A DNA stretch of 64,000 nucleotides from Nymphaea colorata (GCF_008831285.2 NC_045142.1:5155501-5219500); one strand, 5' to 3'. Positions 14,006 to 26,005 are shown, numbered from the stretch's first letter. A program made the numbers and translations. The notes: a model not told the origin generated them from the sequence alone.

Positions 14006-14389
14006 TTGGACTTCTACACTTGGGTTGAATCAGAGGGAGGTTTCTCCCACACTGACATCACTTGCAGAGAGATGGCCTACGTGTTGGCAAAAGCAAACTG
14101 CTTGAAGAAGCTGTGGCGATTTCTTCACGAAATGAGCAAAAGGGGTGTCCCAAACAAGCTGGTGAAGACGAATACTATAAATGCTGTCATCAAGGTGCTT
14201 GGGGAGGAAGGCCTGGTGAAGGAAGCGTTGATGGCATTCTACATAATGAAGCAATTCTGGTGCAAACCAGATGTGGTTGCATACAACACTGTGATTGCAG
14301 CACTATGCAGACTAGGAGACTTCAAGAAGGTCACATTCAAAATGGGGGTTCCTGTGTCTAGATGTTCGCCTGATGTCTGCCTATGCTAG
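14006..14389 (+). pseudogene. PPR protein fragment captured in a transposon
   Basis: The frame encodes CREMAYVLAKANCLKKLWRFLHEMSK, then INAVIKVLGEEGLVKEALMAFYIMK, then CKPDVVAYNTVIAALCRLGDFKK. This is the helix-turn-helix pattern of P-class pentatricopeptide repeats, organelle RNA-binding proteins. It resembles the At1g77405-type P-class group as I remember it. Only about two to three repeats are present, while such proteins usually have ten or more. The frame breaks off at 14389, no organelle targeting start is visible, and the preceding sequence (13690-14005) is in another frame with stops. It lies wholly inside the element at 13148-14958. Confidence 0.65.
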
Positions 14390-14961
14390 GCTCTCTTTGT
14401 GGTCTTTGTTAATATTTTCAGTTGTATTTTGTATATTGTTGGTTCGATAGTAGTTTTTATTGATATAGCAACTGCTACGCCATGTTTGAGTTTCACTATT
14501 CTTCTTAAGTTGTAGTCAATGTTCCACACAGAAGCTCTGATAATTTGATTTGAGAAATTCACTTCAAGTGATAGTCAATGATCCCATTGATGGCATATTG
14601 GCATTACATCATCAGTAAGCTGATTATTTCTGTTTCTGACTAATCGATAGAGCACTTTATAACCAACTATAAAAATTGTAGTTCACATTCAATAGGAAGA
14701 TATCTTCCAATTTCTTCCCACGTCAAAGTGGGGAGGAAAAGAAAAACAACAACAACTACTAAATGTTATGAAAAAAGTCTCTCCATTTTTCTACCTTGTC
14801 CATCAAACAAGATTATATTTACCAGGTTAAATTTTTCCTGTGCATCAAACTGACCCTCAGATTGGAAAAGGGAAAAATTTCATCCTGTAAATTTTTTCAG
14901 AAAAATTTACCATGGTAAATTTACCACGTTAAATTCTTCATGTCTATCAAACGGGCCCTAA

Positions 14962-15252
14962 ATGGCTGGAATCTATCAACGAATGCAGGATACGCCTTCC
15001 TCATATGAAACTCAAACCCGTCAGGAAGATGGGTGCGATATGGAACTTTTGGATGAACCCAAAGCAGCGAAGAGCAACTCAGCAGCTAAGTTATTGTCTA
15101 TGATGGCCAAGAGGCTTTCCCCGATCCCTGTACCTAGTCCATTAAAAGGGCAAAATCCCAGTTGCTTGCATGAGAAGGAGATGGAGAGGCAACTGATGCA
15201 AGCCATGGTCGGTATAATCGTGGTTGAACCCTTTCAGTGCAGGCGGGACTAG
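14962..15252 (+). CDS. Unrecognised 96-residue open frame next to the Harbinger-like element
   Basis: An ATG-started frame begins immediately after the right target duplication of the transposon. It is hydrophilic, with Ser, Pro and Lys, and I see no domain. The frame is open on both strands for part of its length. It could be part of an old host gene or retroelement into which the element inserted, or it could be chance. I would not call it a gene without transcript support. Confidence 0.2.
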   Translation: MAGIYQRMQDTPSSYETQTRQEDGCDMELLDEPKAAKSNSAAKLLSMMAKRLSPIPVPSPLKGQNPSCLHEKEMERQLMQAMVGIIVVEPFQCRRD

Positions 15253-17234
15253 ACCTGACCTAGATACTGTTGGGTTTTGTGCAGCGGAATGGCACCCTCC
15301 AATCTTCGACTGGCAGCACTTTCACTAGTAACCTCTGCCGATGAACAACAAAGCAGCAGCAACAACCACGGTTGATGAAGAAGAGAAAGAAGATGAAGAA
15401 ATGTAAATTTCTAGGTTTCCTTCTATGAGGCGCTGATTAGGGAGATCAAGTGATTAACCCTAAGTCAGAGAATTGCTGGGCATAAATAGTGCCACCTCAT
15501 AGGTTTTCCTGTATCCCAGCGAGTGGTTATGGAGAGAAGAGATTGATGGACAGAATCAAGCTTGTAACTGCAAGTGGGCCCCCTTGCAGTTATCAGATGA
15601 ATGGGTAGAGCTCTTGGCCACTATCCAACATCTCTCACTTGGCCATAAGACCGCCGAATTGCTTCCACTATTTGTAGGTTTCCTTAATATTTAGTTACGT
15701 GGTTTTCTATAATTGGTTTGTTTATCATAACTTGAATTAAGTTCAAAGTTTGTAGCGAGGTTTTACATTCAATGGTTTTCCATCGCAATCTTTCAAATAT
15801 ATCTTACCCTCATACAGGCAACATGCTTGACAAATAAATCATTATGATTCCTTTTGTTAAAAATGCTAGCAATCATATGAATATATCTTTTGTTTCATTC
15901 ATATATCTGAAAACACATAACTGCCTTAAAATAAGGTCAACCTGAACTTTTTTAGTGTATAATGACAAGGTAAATTAGAAATCTTGTATCAAGTCCAACA
16001 CACAAGGTAATATACATTGAGAGCAAATGGTATATTTTCCTTTTATTGTTTTCCACAATTACTTAACTCATTTAACAATAGGAGTTTCAAAACATTTATT
16101 CTAAATTCATGCAACACATAATCACATGACAAAACACATATTAGTTTTTCAATAGAGCAAAGGGTATATTCAAGTGTGCTCCCACTTTTCAAATGTTTAC
16201 ATAGTCATCAACTTGATTAGCAATACACCTAATCTTTATTATAACTATTTAAAAGAATGAACAATTAACTTAGAGTCTATCATACAAGTACTTTTAATCT
16301 TATACAGTCTTTATCAATATACCCTTTCATAAAAAGAATTTTATTTAACTCATCATTCATATAATAATTTTCATGACCAAATATTTAAATCATAACATGC
16401 AAATAAATCGCTTACTATGATGTCAGATTTGTCAAGTATTTCATAAAGTTCAATACATAGTTCTACTACCAAATGCATAGAACAACAATTCAAGTATCGC
16501 CATTTATAACTTAATTATCAATGTGTGAAGAATAGAGGAGTTCGACTCAGTTAGTTATTCCCTAACTGATCCATAAACAAATCCATAAGATGATCATTGA
16601 GATGACTAGTAAGCTTCAGTCCGTTCATTACCAAACTGATTATTAATCGGTTCCTTGCCTGACTACTTATTAACATATCTCATCGATCAGATTTGATCAT
16701 CAAAAGAATTATTATATTTATACTATTAGAATGATTTCATCTCATGCATAAAAACATCATATACTCTACCTTTATTTGGGTATTCAATACATGTGTATTA
16801 CAAATATATTCTTTAATTTCTAAATCTGCATTTGACATGCATTCTGATCTCCAAAGATCTCAATATAGATCTAGTTCATGTAGATTTCATTATATTCATG
16901 AGTGTTGCCTTACACTTCATGCAAATATTGAATGAACAAATTCATTCTTAAACAATAACTTACTCAGTAAAATACTAGCATAATTGGATAGATAAATGAA
17001 CAAATAGCATAATATGTTTGGATCTAATATAAACAGGATATGGATGTTTAACCATATATCCATAAATAAATCTAAATCTGAATCATAGCTGTATGCAATC
17101 CCAAATGCTCTATGAATATAAAGATTCAGATTATATTAGCATGGATCTAAAATAGTAATATCTATAATACAACTAATATGAATTTAAAACACATGATCCA
17201 TTAAAACATTATTTATGACTGCTTTGATAAAAAA
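15253..17234. other. AT-rich noncoding DNA, possible LTR-like start near 15268
   Basis: The stretch opens with tgttgggttttgtgcagcgg near 15268 and holds catctctcacttggccataag near 15630. Such leaders are often seen in plant retroelements, but I found no second copy in the window and no LTR pair. From 15700 on the sequence is very AT-rich with scattered stops on all frames. If the virus fragment to the right continued, protease and reverse transcriptase would be expected here, and I see neither. Confidence 0.4.
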
Positions 17235-17990
17235 TTAGCCTGTCTTATAACTTGTTTCTTCTATTGTTCTAGTATCTGTAATACTTAACCTGTGTTTTAT
17301 GATTTCCAATTTTTCTGTCTCATTTTCGAAATAGTATGGTTCTTTGTCGTTTATTACTGTAATTAGTTGTTTGAATGGGTTGTCTATTTGTATGTTATCA
17401 TTATTTCTCTTTTTGGTTGTTATTTTATGTTTATTAGTTACCACATATAAATTTTTTCCTTTTATTGTCATTACTTTATAGCCATTTTCTAATTTTATTC
17501 CTTAGTAAAGTTAGGTTTTATAGTAAACTTTATTTTCTGGTATATTAGGTTTCCTTTTATTTTTGCTTTTATTGCTTTTTCTACTAGATAATTGATCCTA
17601 TTATCTGCTGAGTATATTTCTAAAGAAGTGTTTATGCCTTCTTTAAAACAGGCTTTTACCATTATTTCTATGCCACTGTAGTACATGCACTTCATTGGTT
17701 ATTTTATTTTTAACTATTCTAACTCTTCCTTTATTCTCATTCTGCTTTTTAATGGTACTCTAGTTGTTCCTACTCCTTCGTCTATATCTATTACATGTTC
17801 TTTTTTATTTATAATATAATACTCTTCTTTTTCTCTCTTTAAGATGTTCTTTATTCTAGGTACTTTCCCTATTAATGGAAACTCAAGTATTTTGTCTTTG
17901 TTTATGTTTATTTCCTGCTGTTCTATTTGTTTGAAAACTTTTTCATCAAATATTACTTTTTGTAATGTATATTCTTATAGAAGTTCTTCT
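17235..17990 (-). pseudogene. Endogenous caulimovirid movement-protein region (30K superfamily), broken
   Basis: Read on the minus strand, a frame from about 17950 to 17717 leads into the core at 17695-17498. The core has the 30K-type pattern of a short hydrophobic strand (GIEIMVKACFKEGI), then DNRINYLVEKAIKAKIKGNL. A further piece follows at 17471-17235. Breaks are a TAG at 17714-17716, a TAA at 17699-17701 and a frameshift near 17500. In plant pararetroviruses this protein lines plasmodesmata for cell-to-cell spread. It lies directly downstream of the coat-protein remnant on the same strand. The family call rests on pattern only. No function is expected from this copy. Confidence 0.55.
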
Positions 17991-18022
17991 TGGTAATTTA
18001 TTTTATGAAGTTTTCTATTTCC

Positions 18023-19055
18023 TTACTCATCTTCACTACCTGTATTCATATCATGTTCATTTTCTGTTTTAGTTTCATAGATTGTTTCATTATCTGGTAT
18101 GTCATTTACGTAGCTTATTTCTATGAAATTGTCTTCTATTATTTCAAATATTGTTTTTCTTAGTGGTTGTCTACATTCTTTTGCTATATGTTCTATTTGT
18201 CCACAATTATAGCATCTACATGTTTTTGACTTTTTGGGATACTTATTTTTATTTTTTATGTAATATAGTTTTCTCGGGTTTCTGAATTTCTTATATTTTT
18301 TATAAAGTTGTTTTAGCCTCTTGTATTTCTTTTTCTTATATTGTCTATTATCACATCCTAGTTGTGGTGTTGTATATTTTGTGCAGCACTTATAGGGATT
18401 TCGCATAATATTTTTTAATTTTTTTTCTTCCACATATATTTTTCACATGATGTTCTATACCATTGTCTGATGAATTCTATTCTGGCTCCTAGTATGTTTT
18501 CTTTAAGTGGTTTTTCTTTAAAGTCCTTTATCATGCTTTTATATATTGTTTTTGGTAATTTTTGAAAAAACCATTCTAAGGCTTTGTTTCTATCATTTTT
18601 ATCTAATTCTGATTGATAGTAGTATTTCCTATATAATGTCGAATATTCGTTCAAGTAGCACATATCACATATATTCAGGGCTATTAAACTATTTCTAGAT
18701 TTTGTTTTATTTATGTCTACTTGGTCTATGTTTGAATGTAAAAATTTTGTCTTTATGGCTGATACGTATTTTTGTAAGACATCCAATGCTTTAGCTGTTA
18801 TATTCCTTTATCATCTGTTTCACCTCTTAAGGAGCCCTTTGTCGAACTATCTAATTGATTAAACCATAATCTCACATTCCCTACAAATGTGTTTTCAATA
18901 TATCTTGATACTGTTTTTATATCAATCTTGGCTTCTGTAATTCTTTTTCCTATTTCTGCTTCCCATATTTGAATTACTTTTAAATTGTTTTTTATTTCAT
19001 CTATGTTTAGTATTCCTTGTTGACATGGGATTGTTATAAGTAGATCTTTATTTCT
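18023..19055 (-). pseudogene. Endogenous caulimovirid coat-protein region with zinc knuckle, broken
   Basis: On the minus strand three pieces follow one another. The first, about 19055-18805, contains FVGNVRLWFNQL. The second, 18786-18415, contains ALEWFFQKLP and later IEFIRQWY. The third, 18433-18023, is a Lys-rich basic stretch leading to a CX2CX4HX4C knuckle (CYNCGQIEHIAKEC, about 18165-18225) and an acidic tail. This order and the lone CCHC knuckle are typical of Caulimoviridae capsid proteins. A TAA and frameshift lie near 18800, and another frame change lies near 18420. A retrotransposon gag is the main alternative. The movement-protein-like piece downstream favours a caulimovirid. Confidence 0.7.
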
Positions 19056-19559
19056 TCTTGAGTTTCAAAGTTTTTCAGCTCTTTTTTCTGTATCTGGTGA
19101 GTACCTGTAATATTCTGGTTGTCTCTTATGTTCCCTATCCAATACGAAAGGAGTTTTGTATTCATTCTATGATCACAAGTAAAGGAATGACTGATAATTT
19201 CATGCACTTTTCTTCAAAGAAAATGTATGGACACTTTATAATCATGTGGCGGAGCCAAGTCAACAGGGAACACATATAGAATTTAATTTTAGTGGGGTCA
19301 CAAATTAAAGATTACATAATATTAGACCACACAAAATTGTTTGTTAAAGTACCTTTTTGTTAATCCAACCATATGGATAAGATCTTAAAAGTGTTTTGAT
19401 GAAAACCATATACTAAGTCATTTTTTGAATTTAACATGTTATTATAGTAATAAAGAAATGGATGGCTCTTATGAAATCTAGTTTTGAATGGTGAAAAAAT
19501 AAATGTTTTTCTTAGAGACAACTTCAATTAGGACATGTTGTATGTAGGATATTTTCTAG
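19056..19559. other. Noncoding spacer
   Basis: AT-rich DNA between the caulimovirid piece and the LINE piece. I see no gene or repeat structure. Confidence 0.5.
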
Positions 19560-20640
19560 AAGGATTGTTGGGGCATGGTGCCCGCACTCTGTTAGAAACT
19601 TGTCTGTTCAGCATTATGAATTCTGGTCTTTGTGTATTTTTTAAAGGAGAGATGACCAACTCAAGTTTGATGTTTTAGGGGTTCATATGAGTCCAAGCCT
19701 CGTGACTAGAGCCAGTCAATTCATTCTTCTGAGACAGATCATCCCCTCTATTAACCTCTCATTTACTCTTGTTGGTACTTTAATTCCCTTAGGCATGCAG
19801 GGGATAAAACAGGGAGGGCTCCTAACTATAACTCTACTGCTACTTTTAATTCCTTTTTGATTGACTACAATCTCATGGTCTTGGAGGATAGAAAGAGGCA
19901 TTCACCTGGTCAAATAGAAGGGAGGGGCCGGACTCTGCATGTTAGACTGGGGCCTATTAAAATTGCTATGGATGAATGGACTTGGTGGTAGATGCCAATT
20001 ACAGGTTTACACTCGTACAGTTTCTAATCATAGCCTTCTTTCCTTATCAGTTGAAGATTCTACTTCTAATCACTTTGGCAAGAGATTATTTAAATACCAA
20101 TTGTTTTGCATAAGAAGGAAAGTTGTCATCAACTTGTTGTTGAGAAATGAAGGTCAGTTGTTCATGGCTGCCCCATGATTAGGGTCCTCGATAAACTTGA
20201 AGTAGTGAGAAATAGGCTTTCTGAATGGGACATGTTGCATTGTGTAACATCTTTGAGTGAATTATATCCTTAGAAAAAGAACTGGATTCATTTCAATATG
20301 ATAATAGATAACTGAATATCTCCGTGGCAGTTTATGAACTTTCCCTTAGGAAAGAACATAAGGAAGCGATGGATGATGAAGAGCTTCTAGGGAAATAGAA
20401 ATCCATATCAAAATGGATCAAAGAGGGCGACTGTAACACTAAATTTTTCCATGAGATTGTCAAAGACAAGCAACATGCTAATAGGATACATTCCATGGAA
20501 GGACCACAAGGCCTTTCTAGGGACCCTCTCACTATAAGGGGCACATGTGAAAGCTAATTTTCTTTTCTCCTGCAAGATGATGGGTTCTTTGATATGTAGC
20601 AAGGATGAAAATAATGGCTTGAGTGTTCTCTTATTTCTTT
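19560..20640 (+). mobile_element. LINE (L1-type) ORF2 fragment, decayed
   Basis: Plus-strand motifs are in the order expected for an L1-like ORF2. FTWSNRREG at 19901-19927 is the end of the APE endonuclease. Then comes LDWGLLKL with SNHSLLSL at 19939-20178, frameshifted against the first motif. The linker motif KWIKEGDCNTKFFHEIV follows at about 20411-20460, leading to the segment that precedes reverse transcriptase. Many stops are present. The reverse transcriptase itself is missing, so this is an internal piece and not a usual 3' end. Confidence 0.7.
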
Positions 20641-20805
20641 TCATTTAAAGTCATTTTGTCTCATACTTTTTAAATTCAATTGATTAAGGGTTGTAGAGGA
20701 GATTATAAACTAGTTTTCAATCTCTCTACATAAAAGAACGCAGTCATGAATCGTCATGATTCATGAGTTATGCAGTCCCTTCATAAAATTTCATTTTAAA
20801 AAGTA

Positions 20806-20836
<31 letters not shown>

Positions 20837-22860
20837 CACGTGCAATCTCTTGACTCATTGTTTTCTTTTAAAATCAGGTTGGAATGTATTTCCAAGCTGA
20901 TTTTAAGAAAGAAGACTATTTTGTTGATTTTCGTAGTACAAAGCTACGAAATCAATTTCATTTCATCTTAAAATTTGCTTAATTCCAGCAATTCTTATGT
21001 AAGGGGTATGCAACTTGCTGAAATCAGGCCATACTTTACAATAATTAATTCAAAGTTTACATGCTTGAAACTCTAATTTTTAGCCACAAAGTGGCTATGC
21101 TTAGTAGAACAACAACAAATTCTAATCCTACCCAATCGGCACCCTGAAAGGATTTTAGGGATTTCTGATTTCATTCATCAATTTCCAGCCTTACATGTAA
21201 CTGATTAAGTTTTAAGAACAATGCAAAATCATACTTAAGATCCCAATTTTAATATCTTCCAAAGAACAAGATCACAAATGCTGAAATCGTCAAGAATGGA
21301 TGGATCTTTTGGCACAAGGATTTGAAATTAAATTTGGTTTTGGAGAAAGAAAAGTCTCTCAAACTTCATGACATGAACAAAGCATGTTCTCAAGAAGCAC
21401 ATGCCCCTTTTGCCGATTTGAATACTTAATTTATATGAAGTCAATTTCAATATCATCATTCTCTAAGAATTAAACATTTTTAGAACCAATATTTCTAATT
21501 TTAAACCATTTAAATCATAATAAAATCTGATTTCATGACAATTTTGAGGAAAATGGGTAATATTCATGTTTCTCCTATGTTTTGAAGAATGATTTCATCT
21601 TCATTTACATAATTTTCAATTGTTTTGAGATTTACCTAAGTCTCAAGCTCATGTATTGTATCTCTAACTTTTGTACTTAACAATATGATAAGCACATTTA
21701 TAGAAAGTCTTACATTTCAATTAAAATCAATCTCTATGTGTAAATTGTTTGAAGTACATCGAATGAACTTTGAGAGATTATGAAAGAGTGAAGGATGAAC
21801 CTTTTATATGAATGAACTTTGAGAGATTACGTGAGAGAGAAGAATGAATGATTCATATAGTATATCTTCCCATGCAGTCATACTCACCCAAAATCAATTG
21901 CACTACATAATTAAGTGATTTAAATTTGAGTTGCAAAAAGTGAGCAAGTCATATTGCAACAACAATTTGAGGATCTCACTTAGTTTCTAAAGAAAACATA
22001 AACATCACATCCATAATCTTGGCCAAAACATATTTTAAAAGCAACATGTTTTCTATCATTTTGGAATTCATGTTTTATCAAAAGAACAAACTCTTCTAAA
22101 TTTTCTCATCTCTTAGACCAAATCAAATCACACGATTTGACAAAAAAAGAGTTTAAAATGAAACCAATTTGTTAAGGCAACTTAGCCATTTTCTCCAAAA
22201 AGTTGATCACAAGATGATCATAATTTCAACCCAAAAATTCTATTGAGTTCACAACAAAGAACTCGATCTTCAACATCCCCAATTTTCCTTACAAGTTATA
22301 ATCTAAAACATCAATTTGACTTCCCAAATCATGACGATTATCATTTCAAATCAATCTCATTCAAATCGAATGACATATTCAATCAAAGCCATGGTCTTCA
22401 AATCAACTTGAAAACCCTCCATTCTTCAAATAATTTGTCAAAACAAGACATTTTCATGTAATTTGTCTCAAAAAAACGAATTCAAATCATTTGTACTTTT
22501 GATTCTTGAATCCAAAACCTCAATGCATAAACATATAGTATTTGCATCAATAACTTGTACGTGATCTAAAAGATCTTTAGTCATTGGTCTGATTACCCTT
22601 GTTAAAGGCGGCATGAACGTTTGGACCTCGTACCGACGGGCAGATCCCTTCCTCTTGAAATTTTCCTTTAAAACCCATAATTTTAAAAATTTTGTTGATT
22701 CGCATTCGACGCCCCTGTAGATGTGGTGGGGTGCAAACACGACTCAAATTCAAAGAACTCGAAGTTGACTCAATTAAACTACCAAACTTTTAAAAAACTC
22801 CAACTCAATGCATCTATGAAAGGACTCGGTGTTCGGCCTGAGCTGTAAACATTGAAGACG
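20641..22860. other. AT-rich noncoding DNA with a CA microsatellite
   Basis: A CA run of about 18 bp lies at 20811-20828. The rest is AT-rich with only short accidental frames. A tandem-like similarity (aatgaactttgagagattacg) occurs at about 21761-21785 and 21810-21832. No gene was recognised. Confidence 0.5.
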
Positions 22861-23290
22861 GTTGAAAGAATTCTCAGATATCTAAAGAAAACCCTTGGGC
22901 AAGGATTGTAGAATAAGATAATGAACATATAGATATTGAAGGATGTTCAAATATTGCTTAGGAAACCATGCATTGAAAATCTATAACTGGTTATTGTCTA
23001 TATGTGGGAGATGATTTGGTTTGTCTAAACAAGAGAAAAACAAAAGGTCATCTCCAGATCCAGTGCAACACCAGAGTATCGGGTGGTGGCAGCAACAACT
23101 AGTGAGATCCCATGGGTCAAAACATTAATGATAGAAATTGGAAATTTAGTACTCCTGCTCTTTTGCACTATGATTAGAAGGCAGTGGTTTCCAGAATGGC
23201 AAATTGAGTTGAGTCTTTAACGACAGAATGTAAAACAAAATGAAATTGATTGATTGTCACTTTACATGAGAAAATGATCTAAACAAATTT
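22861..23290 (+). mobile_element. Ty1/copia RNase H fragment, decayed
   Basis: Plus-strand motifs VERILRYLKKTLGQGL (22861) and VISRSSATPEYRVVAATTSE with WVKTLMIEIG (about 23047-23140) match the start and SRSSAEAEYR region of the copia RNase H domain. They are followed by an NEID-like segment at about 23240. A purine-rich GAGGGGAAG at about 23389 could be the polypurine tract ahead of a worn 3' LTR. The frame is broken by several stops. Integrase and reverse transcriptase are absent. Confidence 0.65.
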
Positions 23291-24820
23291 CTAAACAGTT
23301 CGCATATGGCTTAACCTAAGGGATATCAAAATAACAATTGATTCAGGCCCTTGATTAGTGGGGCTGCCATCATGTCCATGCCCCACCTGAGGGGAAGTAA
23401 TGAAAGGATAATTGGCCAGTGTTCATGGATGATATTCTAATTTATCATGTTTATCATTATCAAGCCATTGGTGATTCTCGTTTCCAGATTTAAAAGATAG
23501 CCATTGGGGAAATTTTGTAACCCTCCTAATCTTCTTCTCAGCCTTACCATCATACATGTATCACATTGGAAGGATTAATGAGAAATACACGAGCACATGT
23601 TGTGTGAGGGTGTTACCTTGGATGTTGGATCAAATGATTTGAAACATGTTATTTCATGCTCTCTATCAATAATGTTTGTCGTTTAGATTCATTTTCACAA
23701 TCCAGCCTAGCCACACTTAAGTTTTTGGCTTCTTCTGCCCCCTTCTCACCTCCCTATAACTCAATCGTGACCTTACCGACTGTAGACCTCCTCAAGAAGT
23801 CCACTTTTTTCCAGAGGACTTCCTCATTGATTTTGCATCATCACTACCAGAATCTCCTTGCCATCAGTCATGCCATGGCTCAAATCATTGCATAGGAGAG
23901 CTAAGAGCATGAGCAAAAAATTAAGGACCCTGCACCCAAGCTCTAAAATTTAATTTCATTTCCAATTTTAAAAGACATAGCCAATTGTTGGCTTTTTCAT
24001 TTTCATGTTTTTCAATAAAGTGAAGTAAGTTCATTTCCTTAGTTTTTTATCAAAAAAGTTGCGTTTATAAAAGCTAGTTCTTTATCAATTACAAAGTCCA
24101 ATTTGTGTCTAGATGTTTACTTTAACCGAATGGCCCTTTAAAGAAGCTATGCAGTGAGAATATCCAATCAAAGAATACATCACGCAAGCAAATGGAAAGT
24201 ATTTTCCATTATCTTGTGAGAGCTCCTTCTAATATCCCAATCTTTAGGATTTGTTAAAATTTTCAATCATAAATAACCTTTGTCTATTTTGAGAACTTAT
24301 TTTGATGCTCAATTATAGATGCAAATCCAACCCAATGCAAAAAATTATTGCAACCACAAAAAGATTATGGAAATTCAGCTATAAATAACCACTATTTCCA
24401 ACCAGGTGGTTGATGAAGCATACATTGGATAAGACTCACACGCCCAGTTTTGAGCCCTTGGCCACATTGCTACTCTTCATTTCCTTAAAAATACTAAGCT
24501 CTAAAAATTAAGAACTTCTTGTTCCTGCATGGATCAACCATCCCTTGGAGCTTCCCACAAAATTTTAGCTGAACCCTGCATGCTTCTTTGCTAACCACTT
24601 AATCCAACAGTCACCCAACTAATTCAAGATGGTCTTTTCAATTAAGATATTCTATCAGAAAGTAAAAACCATAGGAATAAAAAACTGAGCAACTTAGCTT
24701 GGCATACATTGCCACTTTATATTATATCTTGAATAGACAATTCTCAAGTAGCAAGAGATTGACTGATGTTTCAATGAAGGTTTGTCTTATTAGTTATGAT
24801 GTTGACATCAAGATAAATTT
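23291..24820. other. Possible worn copia 3' end, then 3' flank of copy B
   Basis: The first few hundred bases may be the copia 3' LTR, but no partner LTR is visible. From about 24180 to 24820 the sequence is similar to 48850-49200, downstream of receptor fragment C, so it is the old 3' flank of the receptor gene. Confidence 0.4.
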
Positions 24821-25250
24821 CTACGTTGGTAATGGATGTTTTGGGCGATTTGCACATACGATAAGTGTTTCAGGTGAACACGCTGAAGTAGTCATCACTT
24901 CTATCACTAAAACATCAAGTGCTTAGTAACCAGTCTCCATCTCCATTGCCTCGTTCAAGTCCTTCAGAACATTATACATGTTTGGCCGCTCAATGGATCT
25001 CCGTGCAGTACATGCTAAGGCTATATCTGCAACCTTCCACATATAATTCATTTTGTGCTGCCCTTTAATCCTTGGGTCAATAATGCTCTCTATGTCACCC
25101 CTCACAATTTTTGATGTTGCCCATTCAACAATATGAAAATGCTGCTCAAGACTGCCAAATATGGCTCCCTTACTAGACATAAGCTCAAAAAGAACCACAC
25201 CAAAGCTATAAACATCACTGTTTTTGGTGAGTATGCTTATTTCTGAGTAC
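24821..25250 (-). pseudogene. Copy B exon 13: kinase C-lobe and C-terminus
   Basis: The exon follows ttgcag at 25251 and encodes YSEISILTKNSDVYSFGVVL, the APE-to-subdomain-IX region, then RRSIERPNM near subdomain XI, ending ETGY and TAA at 24923-24925. Past this stop the frame runs another 33 codons without a gap to TAG at 24821-24823. It matches fragment C codon for codon in length. The TAA therefore replaced a sense codon (CAG in C). Confidence 0.8.
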
Positions 25251-26005
25251 CTGCAAAACAGAAATGTATAACTTTTTGTTTAGAGTTAATTTAGATGAAG
25301 TCATCGAGGCTTGATTTCATAGTCGATCTATAAGCTGTTACGATTGAAGGTCCTGCCAAAATTTTGGAAGGGTATATCATTATTGTGGGTCAAAAGAGCT
25401 CTTCATGGCCATCTTATCTTGTTTATGATATTCCAAATTGGTGTTCTTCTTCTTCTTTTGTTATTTTCTGGAATATAATATGATGTATTTTTCTGCTTCT
25501 AGTTATTCTCTAACATTGTGTTGAACAATTGTGTAGTCTTGTAAAGGACAAGTACCTACAGTATATGAAAGTAGAACATATGCAGCCTAGTGCTTTATAC
25601 CATAATGTTTATTGGCTAATAGATTTATTAAATCCAATGAATGTAGTAGTTAACAATTTCTCGACTCTGGTCCATTAGCATGATTTGGTGACTAATTGAT
25701 GATGAGACTATATGCCAAAACAAGCATAACCGACAACTGCTCTTCCTAGTTTCTAATACATAATACATACATATTACCTTAAGCATAGTTTGAATAGTTT
25801 TCAAGTTTTAGCTTCATTGTTCTTCACAACCAAATCATATTCATGTTGTCGGCTTGGCCCTGAGCAAGGTCTAATGCAAACATTTCACATTTGCTCTGTG
25901 TGTAGGAAGTACTAATGTGTTAATCAGTCATGACATATTGTAGGCCACAAAAATATTCAAATATTTATCAGAAAAGGTCAAATAACTTCAAACAAAAACA
26001 CATAC

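Larger units (their letters stand above)
13148..14958. mobile_element. Harbinger-like non-autonomous element carrying a PPR gene fragment
   Basis: The left end GGCCCTGTTTGATAG (13148-13162) and the complement of the right end, GGGCCCGTTTGATAG (14944-14958), agree at 13 of 15 bases. Both sides are flanked by TAA (13145-13147 and 14959-14961), the 3-bp target duplication typical of PIF/Harbinger elements. The 1811-bp element has no transposase. It has palindromes near both ends: three near 13198-13298 with core GTGAAATTTCAC and one at 14903-14922. Its inside includes PPR-coding sequence, so it looks like a Pack-type gene-capture element. A hAT origin is less likely because the target duplication is 3 bp. 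Confidence 0.68.
17235..19055 (-). mobile_element. Endogenous caulimovirid (pararetrovirus) fragment
   Basis: Capsid then movement-protein remnants are adjacent on the minus strand, and their coding AT content is higher than in the neighbouring receptor exons. Coat protein before movement protein is the order I know from Cavemovirus and Solendovirus types; badna-, florendo- and petuviruses have the movement protein first. No protease, reverse transcriptase or RNase H is found on either side, so the copy is truncated. Multiple stops and shifts mark it as old. Confidence 0.65.
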
